Counted from the first letter of the stretch, positions 1 through 5,921 are shown. The stretch: 5,921 nucleotides of DNA from Desulfosporosinus sp. (GCA_016278585.1 JADQBO010000173.1:1-5921); one strand, 5' to 3'. Made by a program: numbers and translations. The notes: generated by a model from the letters alone, not told the origin.

Positions 1-858
1 AACTTCAATGCCCAAGGTTTTAGGATCGATGCCTTTGGCCTCCGCCTTAATCAAACGAGTCCCATCTAGGCTTGCCACCATTCCTCGCAGCAGAATCTGC
101 CCTTCAACAATTTCGGCCAAAGCCCCAATAGGAACTTGGCAACCCCCTTCAAGCTTACGCATTAAGCTTCGCTCTGCAAGGACTGCTTGTTCAGTAGCAG
201 TATGGTTTAGACGAGATAATAGCTCTGCAATATCTGAACGTTCCTGAGCAATTTCCACGGCAATTGATCCCTGTCCGACTGCAGAAAGCATAATATCTTC
301 CGGCAGGATTTGAGTTATTCGCTCTTCCCAGCCTAAACGCTTAACACCAGCGGCAGCAAGGATAATACCTGCCATATCAGATTCCTGTAGCTTCCTCCAA
401 CGAGTCTGAAGGTTTCCCCGCAAATCCATAAAATTAAGATCTGGTCGATAATGTTTAAGTTGTGATTTCCGACGCAAGCTGCTTGTGCCAATAACAGCTC
501 CAGGAGGCAGTTTTTCGATTGGGACCCCATTCCTACTTAAAAAAACGTCTCTTGGCTCTTCCCTCTCACAAAAGGCACTGATGATTAACCCTGGAGGTAA
601 TAAGGTTGGCATATCTTTAAGACTATGAACTGCCATATCAAGTTCATCATCCAGCAGACCCTGTTCCAATTCCTTCGTAAATAAACCCTTGTCTCCGATT
701 TTAGAAAGGGGAACATCCAGTATCTTATCCCCTTTTGTTTTCATGGAGACAATCTCAAAGTTAAAATGAGGATAAAGTTTCGTTAGTTGGCTTTGTACCC
801 ACTCGGCTTGCCACATTGCTAATTGGCTATCCCGAGTTCCAATGCGGATGTTTTTCAT
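1..858 (-). CDS. hemC: Hydroxymethylbilane synthase (porphobilinogen deaminase), 3'-truncated by window edge
   Basis: The reading frame is open from an ATG at 858 to base 1: 286 codons with no stop. The family is usually about 310 residues, so roughly the last 20-30 residues lie outside the window. The enzyme is cytosolic and joins four porphobilinogen molecules into linear hydroxymethylbilane, the precursor of uroporphyrinogen III. Family marks I translated: N-terminal IRIGTRDSQLAMWQ; HSLKDMP at about 78-84 with the catalytic Asp82; GTSSLRRKSQL at 124-134; RGNLQTR at 147-153 (family usually RGNxxTR); AVGQG at 193-197; and EGGCQVPIG at 237-245, where Cys240 should carry the dipyrromethane cofactor. 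All key residues are present, so the gene looks functional. The ATG overlaps the hemA stop in ATGA, and an AGGAGG lies 5 nt upstream, which points to translational coupling to hemA. Identification is secure; only the missing end is unknown. Confidence 0.97.
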   Translation of the reverse strand, partial: MKNIRIGTRDSQLAMWQAEWVQSQLTKLYPHFNFEIVSMKTKGDKILDVPLSKIGDKGLFTKELEQGLLDDELDMAVHSLKDMPTLLPPGLIISAFCEREEPRDVFLSRNGVPIEKLPPGAVIGTSSLRRKSQLKHYRPDLNFMDLRGNLQTRWRKLQESDMAGIILAAAGVKRLGWEERITQILPEDIMLSAVGQGSIAVEIAQERSDIAELLSRLNHTATEQAVLAERSLMRKLEGGCQVPIGALAEIVEGQILLRGMVASLDGTRLIKAEAKGIDPKTLGIEV

Positions 859-2192
859 TCAGCCCTCCTATGATATGCTTGCCCTTGACTTTTATTCGCC
901 ATTAAACTTGGGCGTTCTGCCTCTTCGCTAACCTTTAAATCAAATAAATTCTGCAAAATTTCAGTATAGAGATGACCTTGACTGGTATTGGCATACTCTT
1001 TGAGATTTATAATTGGCAAATGCAGCAAATGATTGACAATGGAATTAGCCATAGAACGGATGACCTTTTCCTGTTTTGGCGTTAACCCGGTTAAATGCCC
1101 CAGGGCACGTTCAACTTGCAAATCTCTAATCTGTTCTCCTTTTTGCTGTAAAGCTAAGATCGTCGGGACAACATACAAGGAATTATGCCATTTGAGAAAT
1201 AACTCCATTTCGTCATCGATAATCTTTTCTGCATTGGCGGCTGCAATTTCACGTTCTTGGTGATGGCGGTCAACAACCCCACGTAAATCATCAATATCAA
1301 ATAAAGTAATCAGAGGAATTCCCCCTATATCGGGGTGAATATCGCGTGGAACCGCTATATCAATAAGCAGCATAGGACGATCTTTACGGTGCTCCATGAT
1401 TTTCAGCATGCGTTCCGGCAGTAACACAAAATGTTTCGAAGCGGTTGCAGAAATGACAATATCGACTTCTTTAAGGTATTGGTCTACGTCATCAAGCCTT
1501 ACTGCCCGACCGCAACACTCCTCCGCTAATAAAACCGCTTTTTCATAGGACCGATTCGACACCAAGACGGTCGTCGCTCCTGCAGAAACTAAGTGTTTAG
1601 CCGTTAGAGTACTCATTTCCCCTGCTCCCATAATTAGAATCCCCTTGCCCTCTAGTTCCCCAAATTGTTGTTTGGCAAGTTCAACGGCTGTATAACTAAT
1701 AGAAACAGGGTGCTGGTCAATCAAGGTCTCTGTTCGTACACGTTTACCCACCGCTAAGGCATTCTGAAATAGAACATTGATCACTTTGTTGGTGACCTCT
1801 GCCTGGTTAGCTTGTTGATAAGCATTGCTAACTTGTCCAAGGATTTGGGTCTCTCCTCGAACCATCGAGTCCAACCCAGATACAACTCGATACAAGTGGC
1901 GAACTGCATCATATAAGGTGTGGGCATACAAGTAATTCTCAAGTATGCTTTCCTCGATTCCATGATGGCTGGCAAAAAACTCCTTAATAGAGCGAATTCC
2001 CGTTTCCACATCTGTTGTTGCAGCATAGATCTCGGTACGATTACAAGTGCTGAGAATCACGACTCCTTCAAGTCCCGGACAATTTCTTAAGTCTCTAAGA
2101 GCCTTCTGCATTTGAGAAGGGTGAAAACTCATTTTTTCCCTAATTTCAACAGGTGCACTCCGATGATTCAATCCAATAGCGACAGGAAACAC
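855..2192 (-). CDS. hemA: Glutamyl-tRNA reductase
   Basis: This NADPH-dependent cytosolic enzyme reduces the glutamate of Glu-tRNA(Glu) to glutamate-1-semialdehyde, the committed step of the C5 pathway to 5-aminolevulinate. The 445-residue product is of normal length. Visible marks: GLNHRSAPVEIREK at 7-20; STCNRTEIY at 48-56 with the catalytic Cys50 that forms the thioester; His99 followed by the GLDSMVRGETQILGQ block at 106-120; a Rossmann NADPH site with GAGEMS at 189-194 and SNR at 212-214; LIDIAVPRDI at 276-285; and a C-terminal dimerisation helix region from about 315 to 420. The last 25 or so residues are hydrophilic and weakly constrained. The start is GTG at 2192: the next in-frame Met (residue 21) would remove the conserved N-terminus, and AAAGGAG sits 10 nt upstream. 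The start lies inside the sirC-like gene (25-nt overlap) and the stop overlaps hemC by 4 nt. HemL, which would use the product, is not in the window. Confidence 0.97.
   Translation of the reverse strand: MFPVAIGLNHRSAPVEIREKMSFHPSQMQKALRDLRNCPGLEGVVILSTCNRTEIYAATTDVETGIRSIKEFFASHHGIEESILENYLYAHTLYDAVRHLYRVVSGLDSMVRGETQILGQVSNAYQQANQAEVTNKVINVLFQNALAVGKRVRTETLIDQHPVSISYTAVELAKQQFGELEGKGILIMGAGEMSTLTAKHLVSAGATTVLVSNRSYEKAVLLAEECCGRAVRLDDVDQYLKEVDIVISATASKHFVLLPERMLKIMEHRKDRPMLLIDIAVPRDIHPDIGGIPLITLFDIDDLRGVVDRHHQEREIAAANAEKIIDDEMELFLKWHNSLYVVPTILALQQKGEQIRDLQVERALGHLTGLTPKQEKVIRSMANSIVNHLLHLPIINLKEYANTSQGHLYTEILQNLFDLKVSEEAERPSLMANKSQGQAYHRRAE
864..869 (-). promoter_or_regulatory. hemC ribosome binding site inside the hemA 3' end
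   Basis: A full AGGAGG lies 5 nt before the hemC ATG. It is formed exactly by two consecutive AGG arginine codons of hemA (residues 442-443), just before the overlapping ATGA stop/start. This fixes the hemC start and supports termination-reinitiation. Confidence 0.85.
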
Positions 2193-2806
2193 GTTTCCAC
2201 CACTCCTTTCGCCTCGGTTAATCGGTCGGCTTTAATAAGTCTTATCACTTCGCCGTCCGTTGCGCGATTCCAAAAGATACTTCGCTTTTCAGGTGGCAAA
2301 TCGGCCTTAGCTCTAGTTCTCCAATGTTTGAGTAACCCCAGATATTCCGTCATCTCAGAACCGTACATTTCTTCTAAGTCAGCACGAACTTGACGGGCTA
2401 CAATGGGACTACTTCCTCCTGTCGAGACCGCAATTTTCAGATCCCCTTGTTCCATAATAGATGGAACAATAAAACTACACTTTTCTGGGTCATCAACGAC
2501 ATTCACCGGTCTGCAATAAGCTTTAGCATCTCGGGATACTTGAGCATTAATTGCTTCGATTTCTGTGCATGAAAAAACAAGCATAGCTTCTTGAATATCG
2601 TCTGTTGAATAGTTCTTTTCTACCCAAACACAAGTTTTTCCATCAATCCGTTCCTGAAGTTTTGGAACAAGACGAGGGGAGACAATCCGCACTAAAGCGC
2701 CATGATGCAAAAGAGTTTCAACTTTGCGTAAAGCCACACTTCCTCCTCCGACGACCAAAACCGGCAGAGCGTTTAAATCCATAAAAATAGGATAATACTG
2801 GGACAT
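2168..2806 (-). CDS. sirC: Precorrin-2 dehydrogenase (SirC/Met8p/CysG N-terminal type), possible sirohydrochlorin ferrochelatase
   Basis: The family oxidises precorrin-2 to sirohydrochlorin with NAD+; some members (Met8p, CysG) also insert Fe2+ to give sirohaem. The 212-residue product matches a stand-alone dehydrogenase/chelatase module without the CysG methyltransferase half. Marks: N-terminal YPIFMDLNALPVLVVGGG with the Rossmann glycines at 20-22, then SVALRKVETLL; VNVVDDPEKCSFIVPSI at 101-117, where Asp105 aligns by eye with the catalytic Asp of CysG/Met8p; AVSTGGSSP at 126-134, with Ser128 matching a conserved active-site Ser; and a helical C-terminal part with the LPPEKR segment. The ATG at 2806 has GAAGGTGA upstream with about 9 nt spacing. 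The gene lies 122 bp after ccsA and overlaps hemA by 25 nt. Whether it also chelates iron cannot be read from sequence, so the symbol sirC is the conservative choice. Sirohaem would serve sulfite reductase and possibly sirohaem-dependent haem synthesis. Confidence 0.9.
   Translation of the reverse strand: MSQYYPIFMDLNALPVLVVGGGSVALRKVETLLHHGALVRIVSPRLVPKLQERIDGKTCVWVEKNYSTDDIQEAMLVFSCTEIEAINAQVSRDAKAYCRPVNVVDDPEKCSFIVPSIMEQGDLKIAVSTGGSSPIVARQVRADLEEMYGSEMTEYLGLLKHWRTRAKADLPPEKRSIFWNRATDGEVIRLIKADRLTEAKGVVETCFLSLLD
2203..2209 (-). promoter_or_regulatory. hemA ribosome binding site within the sirC-like gene
   Basis: AAAGGAG lies 10 nt before the GTG start of hemA, inside the last codons of the upstream gene. 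The spacing is slightly long; a second weak GGTGG at 2197-2201 is nearer. Together with the conserved N-terminal residues it supports GTG at 2192 as the start. Confidence 0.6.
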
Positions 2807-2928
2807 AAACTATAGTCACCTTCTCTAACTTTTCTCCTAGTTTTAAGTTCGTGCTATTCGGACATTTCTCCTGCTAGTACTTGTGAATTCTAGAATTAAC
2901 TAAAGGCTCCAATTATCTAAAGACAGTA
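2807..2928 (-). other. ccsA-sirC intergenic gap (122 bp), no convincing promoter or terminator
   Basis: This is the only internal gap longer than 50 bp after resB. On the minus strand I see no GC-rich hairpin followed by a T-run, so ccsA transcripts may continue into the haem genes. GATAAT at about 2909-2914 resembles a -10 box, but the region 17 bp upstream of it has no good -35. There is also an AGGAG followed by a three-codon ORF (Met-Ser-Glu-stop) near 2854-2865, too short to call a gene. An internal promoter remains possible but is not shown. Confidence 0.5.
2886..2897. repeat. 12-bp perfect palindrome in the ccsA-sirC gap
   Basis: AATTCTAGAATT is self-complementary without a loop. After one mismatched pair the symmetry resumes for two more pairs (2883-2900). 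It could be a protein-binding site or a chance feature of an AT-rich gap. It lacks the loop and T-tract of a terminator. Confidence 0.35.
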
Positions 2929-3810
2929 TTAAACAAGCATGATTGCTTGACTGCTAGCATAGGAATGCAGTCCCGGTAAAAAATAATTGACGCCAAAGAA
3001 CGTAAATAATACCGCTGCAAACCCAAATATTGTCATCCAGGCCGCTCTTTTCCCTTTCCATCCGTACATCAGTCTAGCATGCAAATAAGCAGCATAGATA
3101 ATCCAGGTAATTAAAGACCAGGTCTCTTTAGGGTCCCACGACCAGTAAGTACCCCAAGCATAATTTGCCCATATTGCTCCCGTAATAATGCAAAGGGTCA
3201 AGAGTGGAAACGCAAACCCAATGACTTTGTATGACAACTCATCGATTACGTCTAAGTCGGGGAAACGCGAGATAATCCCTTGTGAATGAGATTTTTTCCC
3301 GTTACTTTCTTGACTTAATTTAAGTAGATACATAACCCCTAATCCAAAAGATATGGCAAACGCTCCATAAGCTAACGTGGCTGTCAATACGTGAAAAGTA
3401 AGCCATTGACTTTTAAGGGCTGGAGGTATCGCTTGGGCAATTCGCTCCTCCGGTCCCATACTCATAATAATGAACATCAAGATCATAAAGGAAATGGGCA
3501 TGATAAAGGCGCCCAGAGACCTTAGCTTATAGCGATATTCTATAAACAGATAAACAACTGTGATTCCCCAAATAAACGTCAACAAGAACTCATAGGAATT
3601 AGATAGCGGCGGACGTCCCGCAATGATCATTCGTACGAGGATGGCCAACGTATTGGCAGCTAAGGCAATAATGGTAATATACGTTGCGACTTGACCTATC
3701 AGTTCATTTTTAGTGCCTATCCAAACCCAGTAAAGAATCATACAGAGTATATAGGACATTAACATAACGTAAAATGAAAAAAGCTCCAAGTTTTGTAACC
3801 CCTGATCCAC
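2929..3810 (-). CDS. ccsA: Cytochrome c biogenesis protein CcsA/ResC (System II, haem-handling subunit)
   Basis: This polytopic membrane protein, also called ResC and in some databases CcsB, forms the System II cytochrome c synthase with ResB and presents haem to apocytochromes on the outer face of the membrane. The 293-residue product has about eight hydrophobic segments. Marks: GRPPLSNSYEF at 65-75; His140 in WLTFHVLTATLAYGAF; the tryptophan-rich WWD haem-binding motif WANYAWGTYWSWDPKETW at 214-231; His244 in AYLHARLMYG; and His282 in LPGLHSYA. By position relative to WWD, His140 and His282 fit the external haem ligands and His244 a membrane ligand known for the family. The start is GTG at 3810, chosen because AAGGAGG lies 9 nt upstream. 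The gene follows resB by 43 bp in the same direction and is almost certainly co-transcribed with it. All signature residues are present, so it appears intact. Confidence 0.96.
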   Translation of the reverse strand: MDQGLQNLELFSFYVMLMSYILCMILYWVWIGTKNELIGQVATYITIIALAANTLAILVRMIIAGRPPLSNSYEFLLTFIWGITVVYLFIEYRYKLRSLGAFIMPISFMILMFIIMSMGPEERIAQAIPPALKSQWLTFHVLTATLAYGAFAISFGLGVMYLLKLSQESNGKKSHSQGIISRFPDLDVIDELSYKVIGFAFPLLTLCIITGAIWANYAWGTYWSWDPKETWSLITWIIYAAYLHARLMYGWKGKRAAWMTIFGFAAVLFTFFGVNYFLPGLHSYASSQAIMLV

Positions 3811-3819
3811 AGTGCTTAT

Positions 3820-3826
3820 CCTCCTT
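3820..3826 (-). promoter_or_regulatory. Strong ccsA ribosome binding site
   Basis: AAGGAGG lies in the 43-bp resB-ccsA gap, 9 nt before the GTG start. It is the best Shine-Dalgarno match in the window and decides the non-ATG start. Confidence 0.8.
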
Positions 3827-3853
3827 ATCTATTTCGTCAGGACTTAAATTCGG

Positions 3854-5158
3854 CTATTTTGCCTGGATATCTCGAACCAAACGATCTAACTCTTGCTGGA
3901 CCCCGCCAGTAACTTTAGCAGCCAAAGCCCCCATCGTCAGCGCTCCCTCTGCCTCCTGACCAGATTCGAAAACTCCTGACACAACCAGTGTGCGCCAATA
4001 GAATGATAACATAAGTCCTAATAGCAATAAGGCACATCCCAGCCAAACGACCCATATTCCTGGGTCTTGTTTAACTTGTAAGCCAGTAAATCCAGCATTA
4101 CCCTCGAGGGTTAACCTATATTCACCCTGAACGTCTATAGTCTCCCCTGTGTTGAGTTGCCCTGTTTGTACAGGATCGACCTCTTGCCCTCTATAGACTT
4201 GATAAAGAATAATCGGCTTTTGTGGATCGTTTTTCATTGCAGCAATGATAAGATAAAGGTCCGTTCCAGGTGCTTGAAAGTAATTCCCCCCGTGGTCTTG
4301 TAAAACCACGGGAATTTTTTGATCCTTCATGTCGACGGTTAGACGAGCCCCATTAGCAAAACTTGATTGGTAAAATGTCACGCCTTTGTATGTCAGGGGA
4401 TGATTTACAGAGATTGTTTGACGGATTACTTCCTGACCGTTTTCTAAAATCGCCATATCTGTATACCAGTTATCTCGTTCCCCATTGGGCAAAAACCGAT
4501 CTTCGGCTGAATAAATATGTACATTAAAATCTTCTTTGACCGTTCCTTTAGATACATTAATGGAGGTTATAGGTATAGTTGTCCCCGCACTGATCATAAA
4601 AAACCCCTTAAAACCCAACGTTGTTCCTAAGATCGCTCCAATGACTAAAACAACAAAGGAAATATGGGAAATAAGTGAACCCCAATTTCCCAGGCGTCGT
4701 TTAATGGCTATAAAACTCCAACCTTTGTCCCCTAATTTCGTGGTTACCTTAAACCCACTGTGTTCCAGCACCCCTAAAACAGATTTCTTAAGAGGTTCAC
4801 TATCTCCTACTAATTTCGCCCTAACCTTATTAGGCACGCTAGAAACATTTTCGGGTGGCTTGAGAGCAAAGGTTCGATTATAGATCCCCTGAAAACGTTG
4901 TATACTGCACACTATTAAATTTACACAAAGTAAACCCAATAATAAGCCAAACCAACTTGTACGATAAATTTGTGTAAAACCAAGGGTTTGCCAGATTTGC
5001 CCTACAGCTTTAGCCTTCTCTGGTTCTAGGTTCGCTTGGGGGAAGACTGTTCCTAATCCTGCAACAAGGGCTACTAATCCTAATAATAGTAATCCAAGTT
5101 TCATTGAGCTGAAAAAGCGCCATATATCCTCCACAAGGCCTTCACGTTGTTCCTTCAC
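3854..5158 (-). CDS. resB: Cytochrome c biogenesis protein ResB (Ccs1/CcsB-type, System II)
   Basis: ResB is the second subunit of the System II haem lyase. It is thought to hold the apocytochrome and, with CcsA, to channel haem outward. The 434-residue product has the family layout: a short cytoplasmic N-terminus; TM1 at about 20-40 (MKLGLLLLGLVALVAGLGTV, then FPQ); TM2 at 68-87; TM3 at about 161-182 with His165 in SLISHISFVV, matching the membrane haem-ligand His of the family; a large external domain at about 185-366 including VNHPLTYKGVTFYQ at 251-264; TM4 at about 368-388; and a charged cytoplasmic tail to 434. The start is GTG at 5158 with GAAGGGG 7 nt upstream. The next Met (residue 19) would begin right at TM1 and drop the conserved IWRFFSS segment. 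The gene is first in the cytochrome/haem block and is preceded by a clear promoter. A hairpin lies within the coding region at 4282-4316. Confidence 0.95.
   Translation of the reverse strand: MKEQREGLVEDIWRFFSSMKLGLLLLGLVALVAGLGTVFPQANLEPEKAKAVGQIWQTLGFTQIYRTSWFGLLLGLLCVNLIVCSIQRFQGIYNRTFALKPPENVSSVPNKVRAKLVGDSEPLKKSVLGVLEHSGFKVTTKLGDKGWSFIAIKRRLGNWGSLISHISFVVLVIGAILGTTLGFKGFFMISAGTTIPITSINVSKGTVKEDFNVHIYSAEDRFLPNGERDNWYTDMAILENGQEVIRQTISVNHPLTYKGVTFYQSSFANGARLTVDMKDQKIPVVLQDHGGNYFQAPGTDLYLIIAAMKNDPQKPIILYQVYRGQEVDPVQTGQLNTGETIDVQGEYRLTLEGNAGFTGLQVKQDPGIWVVWLGCALLLLGLMLSFYWRTLVVSGVFESGQEAEGALTMGALAAKVTGGVQQELDRLVRDIQAK
4282..4316 (+). other. Hairpin with T-tract inside resB, terminator-like on the antisense strand
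   Basis: Bases 4289-4296 (CCCGTGGT) pair perfectly with 4305-4312 (ACCACGGG) around an 8-nt loop. After a 3-nt bulge, four A/T pairs extend the stem (4282-4285 with 4313-4316). On the plus strand six T follow the GC stem (4315-4320), the form of an intrinsic terminator. On the coding (minus) strand the stem has no T-run downstream, so it should not stop resB transcription. It encodes part of the external domain around residues 282-291. Function is unproven and chance is possible. Confidence 0.4.
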
Positions 5159-5189
5159 TAAATCGCCCCTTCTTAACTATTTAGAAATT

Positions 5190-5203
5190 TTCATAATTGT
5201 GAA
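5190..5203. promoter_or_regulatory. Near-palindrome just downstream of the resB promoter, candidate operator
   Basis: TTCATAATTGTGAA has 6 of 7 symmetric pairs. It would lie at about +3 to +16 relative to a start site expected near 5205, a classic repressor position. It does not match the Rex, Fnr or CRP consensus well. The adjacent TetR protein or a redox/haem regulator are both possible binders. Confidence 0.3.
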
Positions 5204-5211
5204 TTACGTTT

Positions 5212-5240
5212 ATTATACCCCAAAAAAGAATTGATATGAA
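5212..5240 (-). promoter_or_regulatory. Predicted sigma-A-type promoter of the resB-ccsA(-haem) operon
   Basis: On the minus strand a perfect -10 TATAAT (5212-5217) is separated by 17 bp from TTCATA (5235-5240), a 4/6 match to TTGACA. It points to resB and predicts a 5' leader of about 45-50 nt. A nicer-looking TTGACG further up is 27 bp from the -10 and so cannot pair with it. No terminator separates the upstream regulator gene, so some read-through from it is possible. Confidence 0.7.
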
Positions 5241-5273
5241 GTTGCGTCAAAGGGGTGGGTTGTTAAGAGTCCA

Positions 5274-5876
5274 TCACACCTCGTCATCTTTCTTATTAAT
5301 AACCCCTTCTAATAGCAACGAAAATTTATAATTGATATTATCCATAAAAGAAATGTCTAAACTGCTATTCATTGTAGACTTAAGAATCCCAGAAAACATC
5401 TCATTCATTATTTCCGCAGGAATATCTTTTCTCAACTCATTTCGATCTTGTCCTTCTAAAATGATACTGGACAGAATCTCCTTAAACCTAGCTCCATGAG
5501 GTGCCATCTTATCAACTTCATCAGGATTACGGTAAAATTTCATATATATACTTATCAGCAGCTGGTTTTCTTCATGGGTTATTCCTACAGCGTGAAGCAT
5601 CCGGGACAATTTTTGCCTTGTATTTAAAGGTGATGTTTGTATATCTTCACAAGTTTGTTTGACATACTCTATTCTTTCAGCAAGGCAGTATTTTAGAATA
5701 GCCTCCTTCGATTCGAAGTAATTATAAAAGGTACCCGTCCCCAGAACAGCTTCCTCCATTATTTCCGCTACGGTAGTTTCATTCAGCCCTTTTTTAAAAA
5801 AAAGCTTTAAAGCTATTTCTGCTATCGTCTTTTTAGTCCTAAGTTTTTTGATCTCACGTCTAGTCATTTCCTGCAA
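5274..5876 (-). CDS. TetR/AcrR-family transcriptional regulator
   Basis: The 200-residue protein has the TetR layout. The N-terminal DNA-binding domain spans about 10-65: helix 1 is KKTIAEIALKLFFKKG, and the helix-turn-helix runs from TTVAEIMEEA to GTGTFYNYFESKEAIL at 47-62, the strongest family signature. The C-terminal all-helical ligand/dimer domain is divergent and gives no clue to the ligand. The start is uncertain: TTG at 5876 has GGGGGGAT 6 nt upstream (5883-5890), while ATG at 5867 (three codons later) has only an AGGA that is too close. Either leaves the domain intact. The gene reads towards resB with a 115-bp gap, so it is a candidate regulator of the cytochrome c/haem genes. It could equally control itself or a gene beyond the right edge. 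Family assignment is firm; target and effector are unknown. Confidence 0.9.
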   Translation of the reverse strand: MQEMTRREIKKLRTKKTIAEIALKLFFKKGLNETTVAEIMEEAVLGTGTFYNYFESKEAILKYCLAERIEYVKQTCEDIQTSPLNTRQKLSRMLHAVGITHEENQLLISIYMKFYRNPDEVDKMAPHGARFKEILSSIILEGQDRNELRKDIPAEIMNEMFSGILKSTMNSSLDISFMDNINYKFSLLLEGVINKKDDEV

Positions 5877-5895
5877 TAGTTTATCCCCCCAGAGA

Positions 5896-5917
5896 TTTAC
5901 CGTTTATAGTAGGTTAA
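5896..5917. promoter_or_regulatory. Inverted repeat over a possible -10 box upstream of the tetR-type gene
   Basis: Read on the minus strand, TTAACC, a 10-bp spacer and GGTAAA form an inverted repeat with 5 of 6 symmetric pairs. The spacer includes most of TATAAA (5903-5908), a reasonable -10 for the regulator gene; its -35 would fall beyond the window end. TetR proteins often bind such sites to repress themselves. This is inference from position and symmetry only. Confidence 0.28.
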
Positions 5918-5921
5918 GGAC

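Noticed and set aside
333..530. Minus-strand 65-codon open frame
   Set aside because: It is an out-of-frame shadow of hemC, whose own frame is open through this stretch with conserved motifs.
1321..1335. Short CCCC/GGGG inverted repeat within hemA
   Set aside because: The stem is only about 4 bp and is explained by codons for the conserved HPDIGGIP segment.
1781..2026. Minus-strand 81-codon open frame
   Set aside because: It is an alternative frame inside hemA, across the conserved GLDSMVRGETQ region of the real protein.
2112..2393. Plus-strand open frame of 93 codons
   Set aside because: It is antisense to the hemA/sirC-like junction, where both real genes show conserved motifs; the peptide has no family character.
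2854..2865. AGGAG-preceded mini-ORF in the ccsA-sirC gap
   Set aside because: Three codons before a stop; no basis for calling it a gene or leader peptide.
2881..2902. Possible Rex or Fnr/CRP-like site starting TTGTGAA
   Set aside because: Only the left half-site fits; the expected TTCACAA or TCACAA right half is absent at the proper spacing.
4536..4883. Plus-strand open frame of 115 codons
   Set aside because: It lies wholly antisense to resB, has no recognisable domain, and resB has clear family features on the other strand.
5217..5256. ACCCC/GGGGT inverted pair flanking the resB promoter spacer
   Set aside because: The arms are only 5 bp with 30 bp between them and no T-run follows; not a credible terminator or operator.

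Overview
The window is one co-oriented minus-strand gene block from what looks like an anaerobic, low-to-mid-GC Firmicute. It is most like the Desulfosporosinus/Desulfitobacterium group. That placement rests on protein character, AGGAGG-type ribosome binding sites, frequent GTG starts and gene order, not on a database search. Read in the direction of transcription (high to low coordinates), the order is: TetR-family regulator, resB, ccsA, precorrin-2 dehydrogenase (sirC-like), hemA, and a hemC cut off by the left edge.

Right part (about 5920-5160): a TetR/AcrR-type repressor, probably starting at a TTG codon, lies upstream of resB. The 115-bp gap between them holds a good sigma-A-type promoter reading into resB (TTCATA, 17 bp, TATAAT). 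A near-palindrome just after the predicted transcription start is a plausible operator. A second, different inverted repeat lies in front of the regulator gene over its likely -10 box.

Middle part (about 5160-2930): resB and ccsA encode the two membrane subunits of the System II (Ccs/Res) cytochrome c haem lyase. This complex moves haem across the membrane and attaches it to CXXCH apocytochromes. The thiol-handling partners (CcdA, ResA) are not in the window.

Left part (about 2806-1): three tetrapyrrole genes are packed with overlaps (25 nt for sirC/hemA, 4 nt for hemA/hemC), which suggests translational coupling. HemA makes glutamate-1-semialdehyde from Glu-tRNA. HemC makes hydroxymethylbilane from porphobilinogen. 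The SirC-like protein oxidises precorrin-2 towards sirohaem. Haem supply and haem attachment to cytochromes c are therefore encoded side by side, perhaps on one transcript. The sirohaem step may serve sulfite reductase and possibly also haem synthesis through the sirohaem-dependent route.

I found no mobile element, CRISPR array, tRNA, rRNA or riboswitch, and no gene-free stretch over 300 bases. The region is a conventional biosynthetic operon. I see no new biological system; the points worth a second look are regulatory details.
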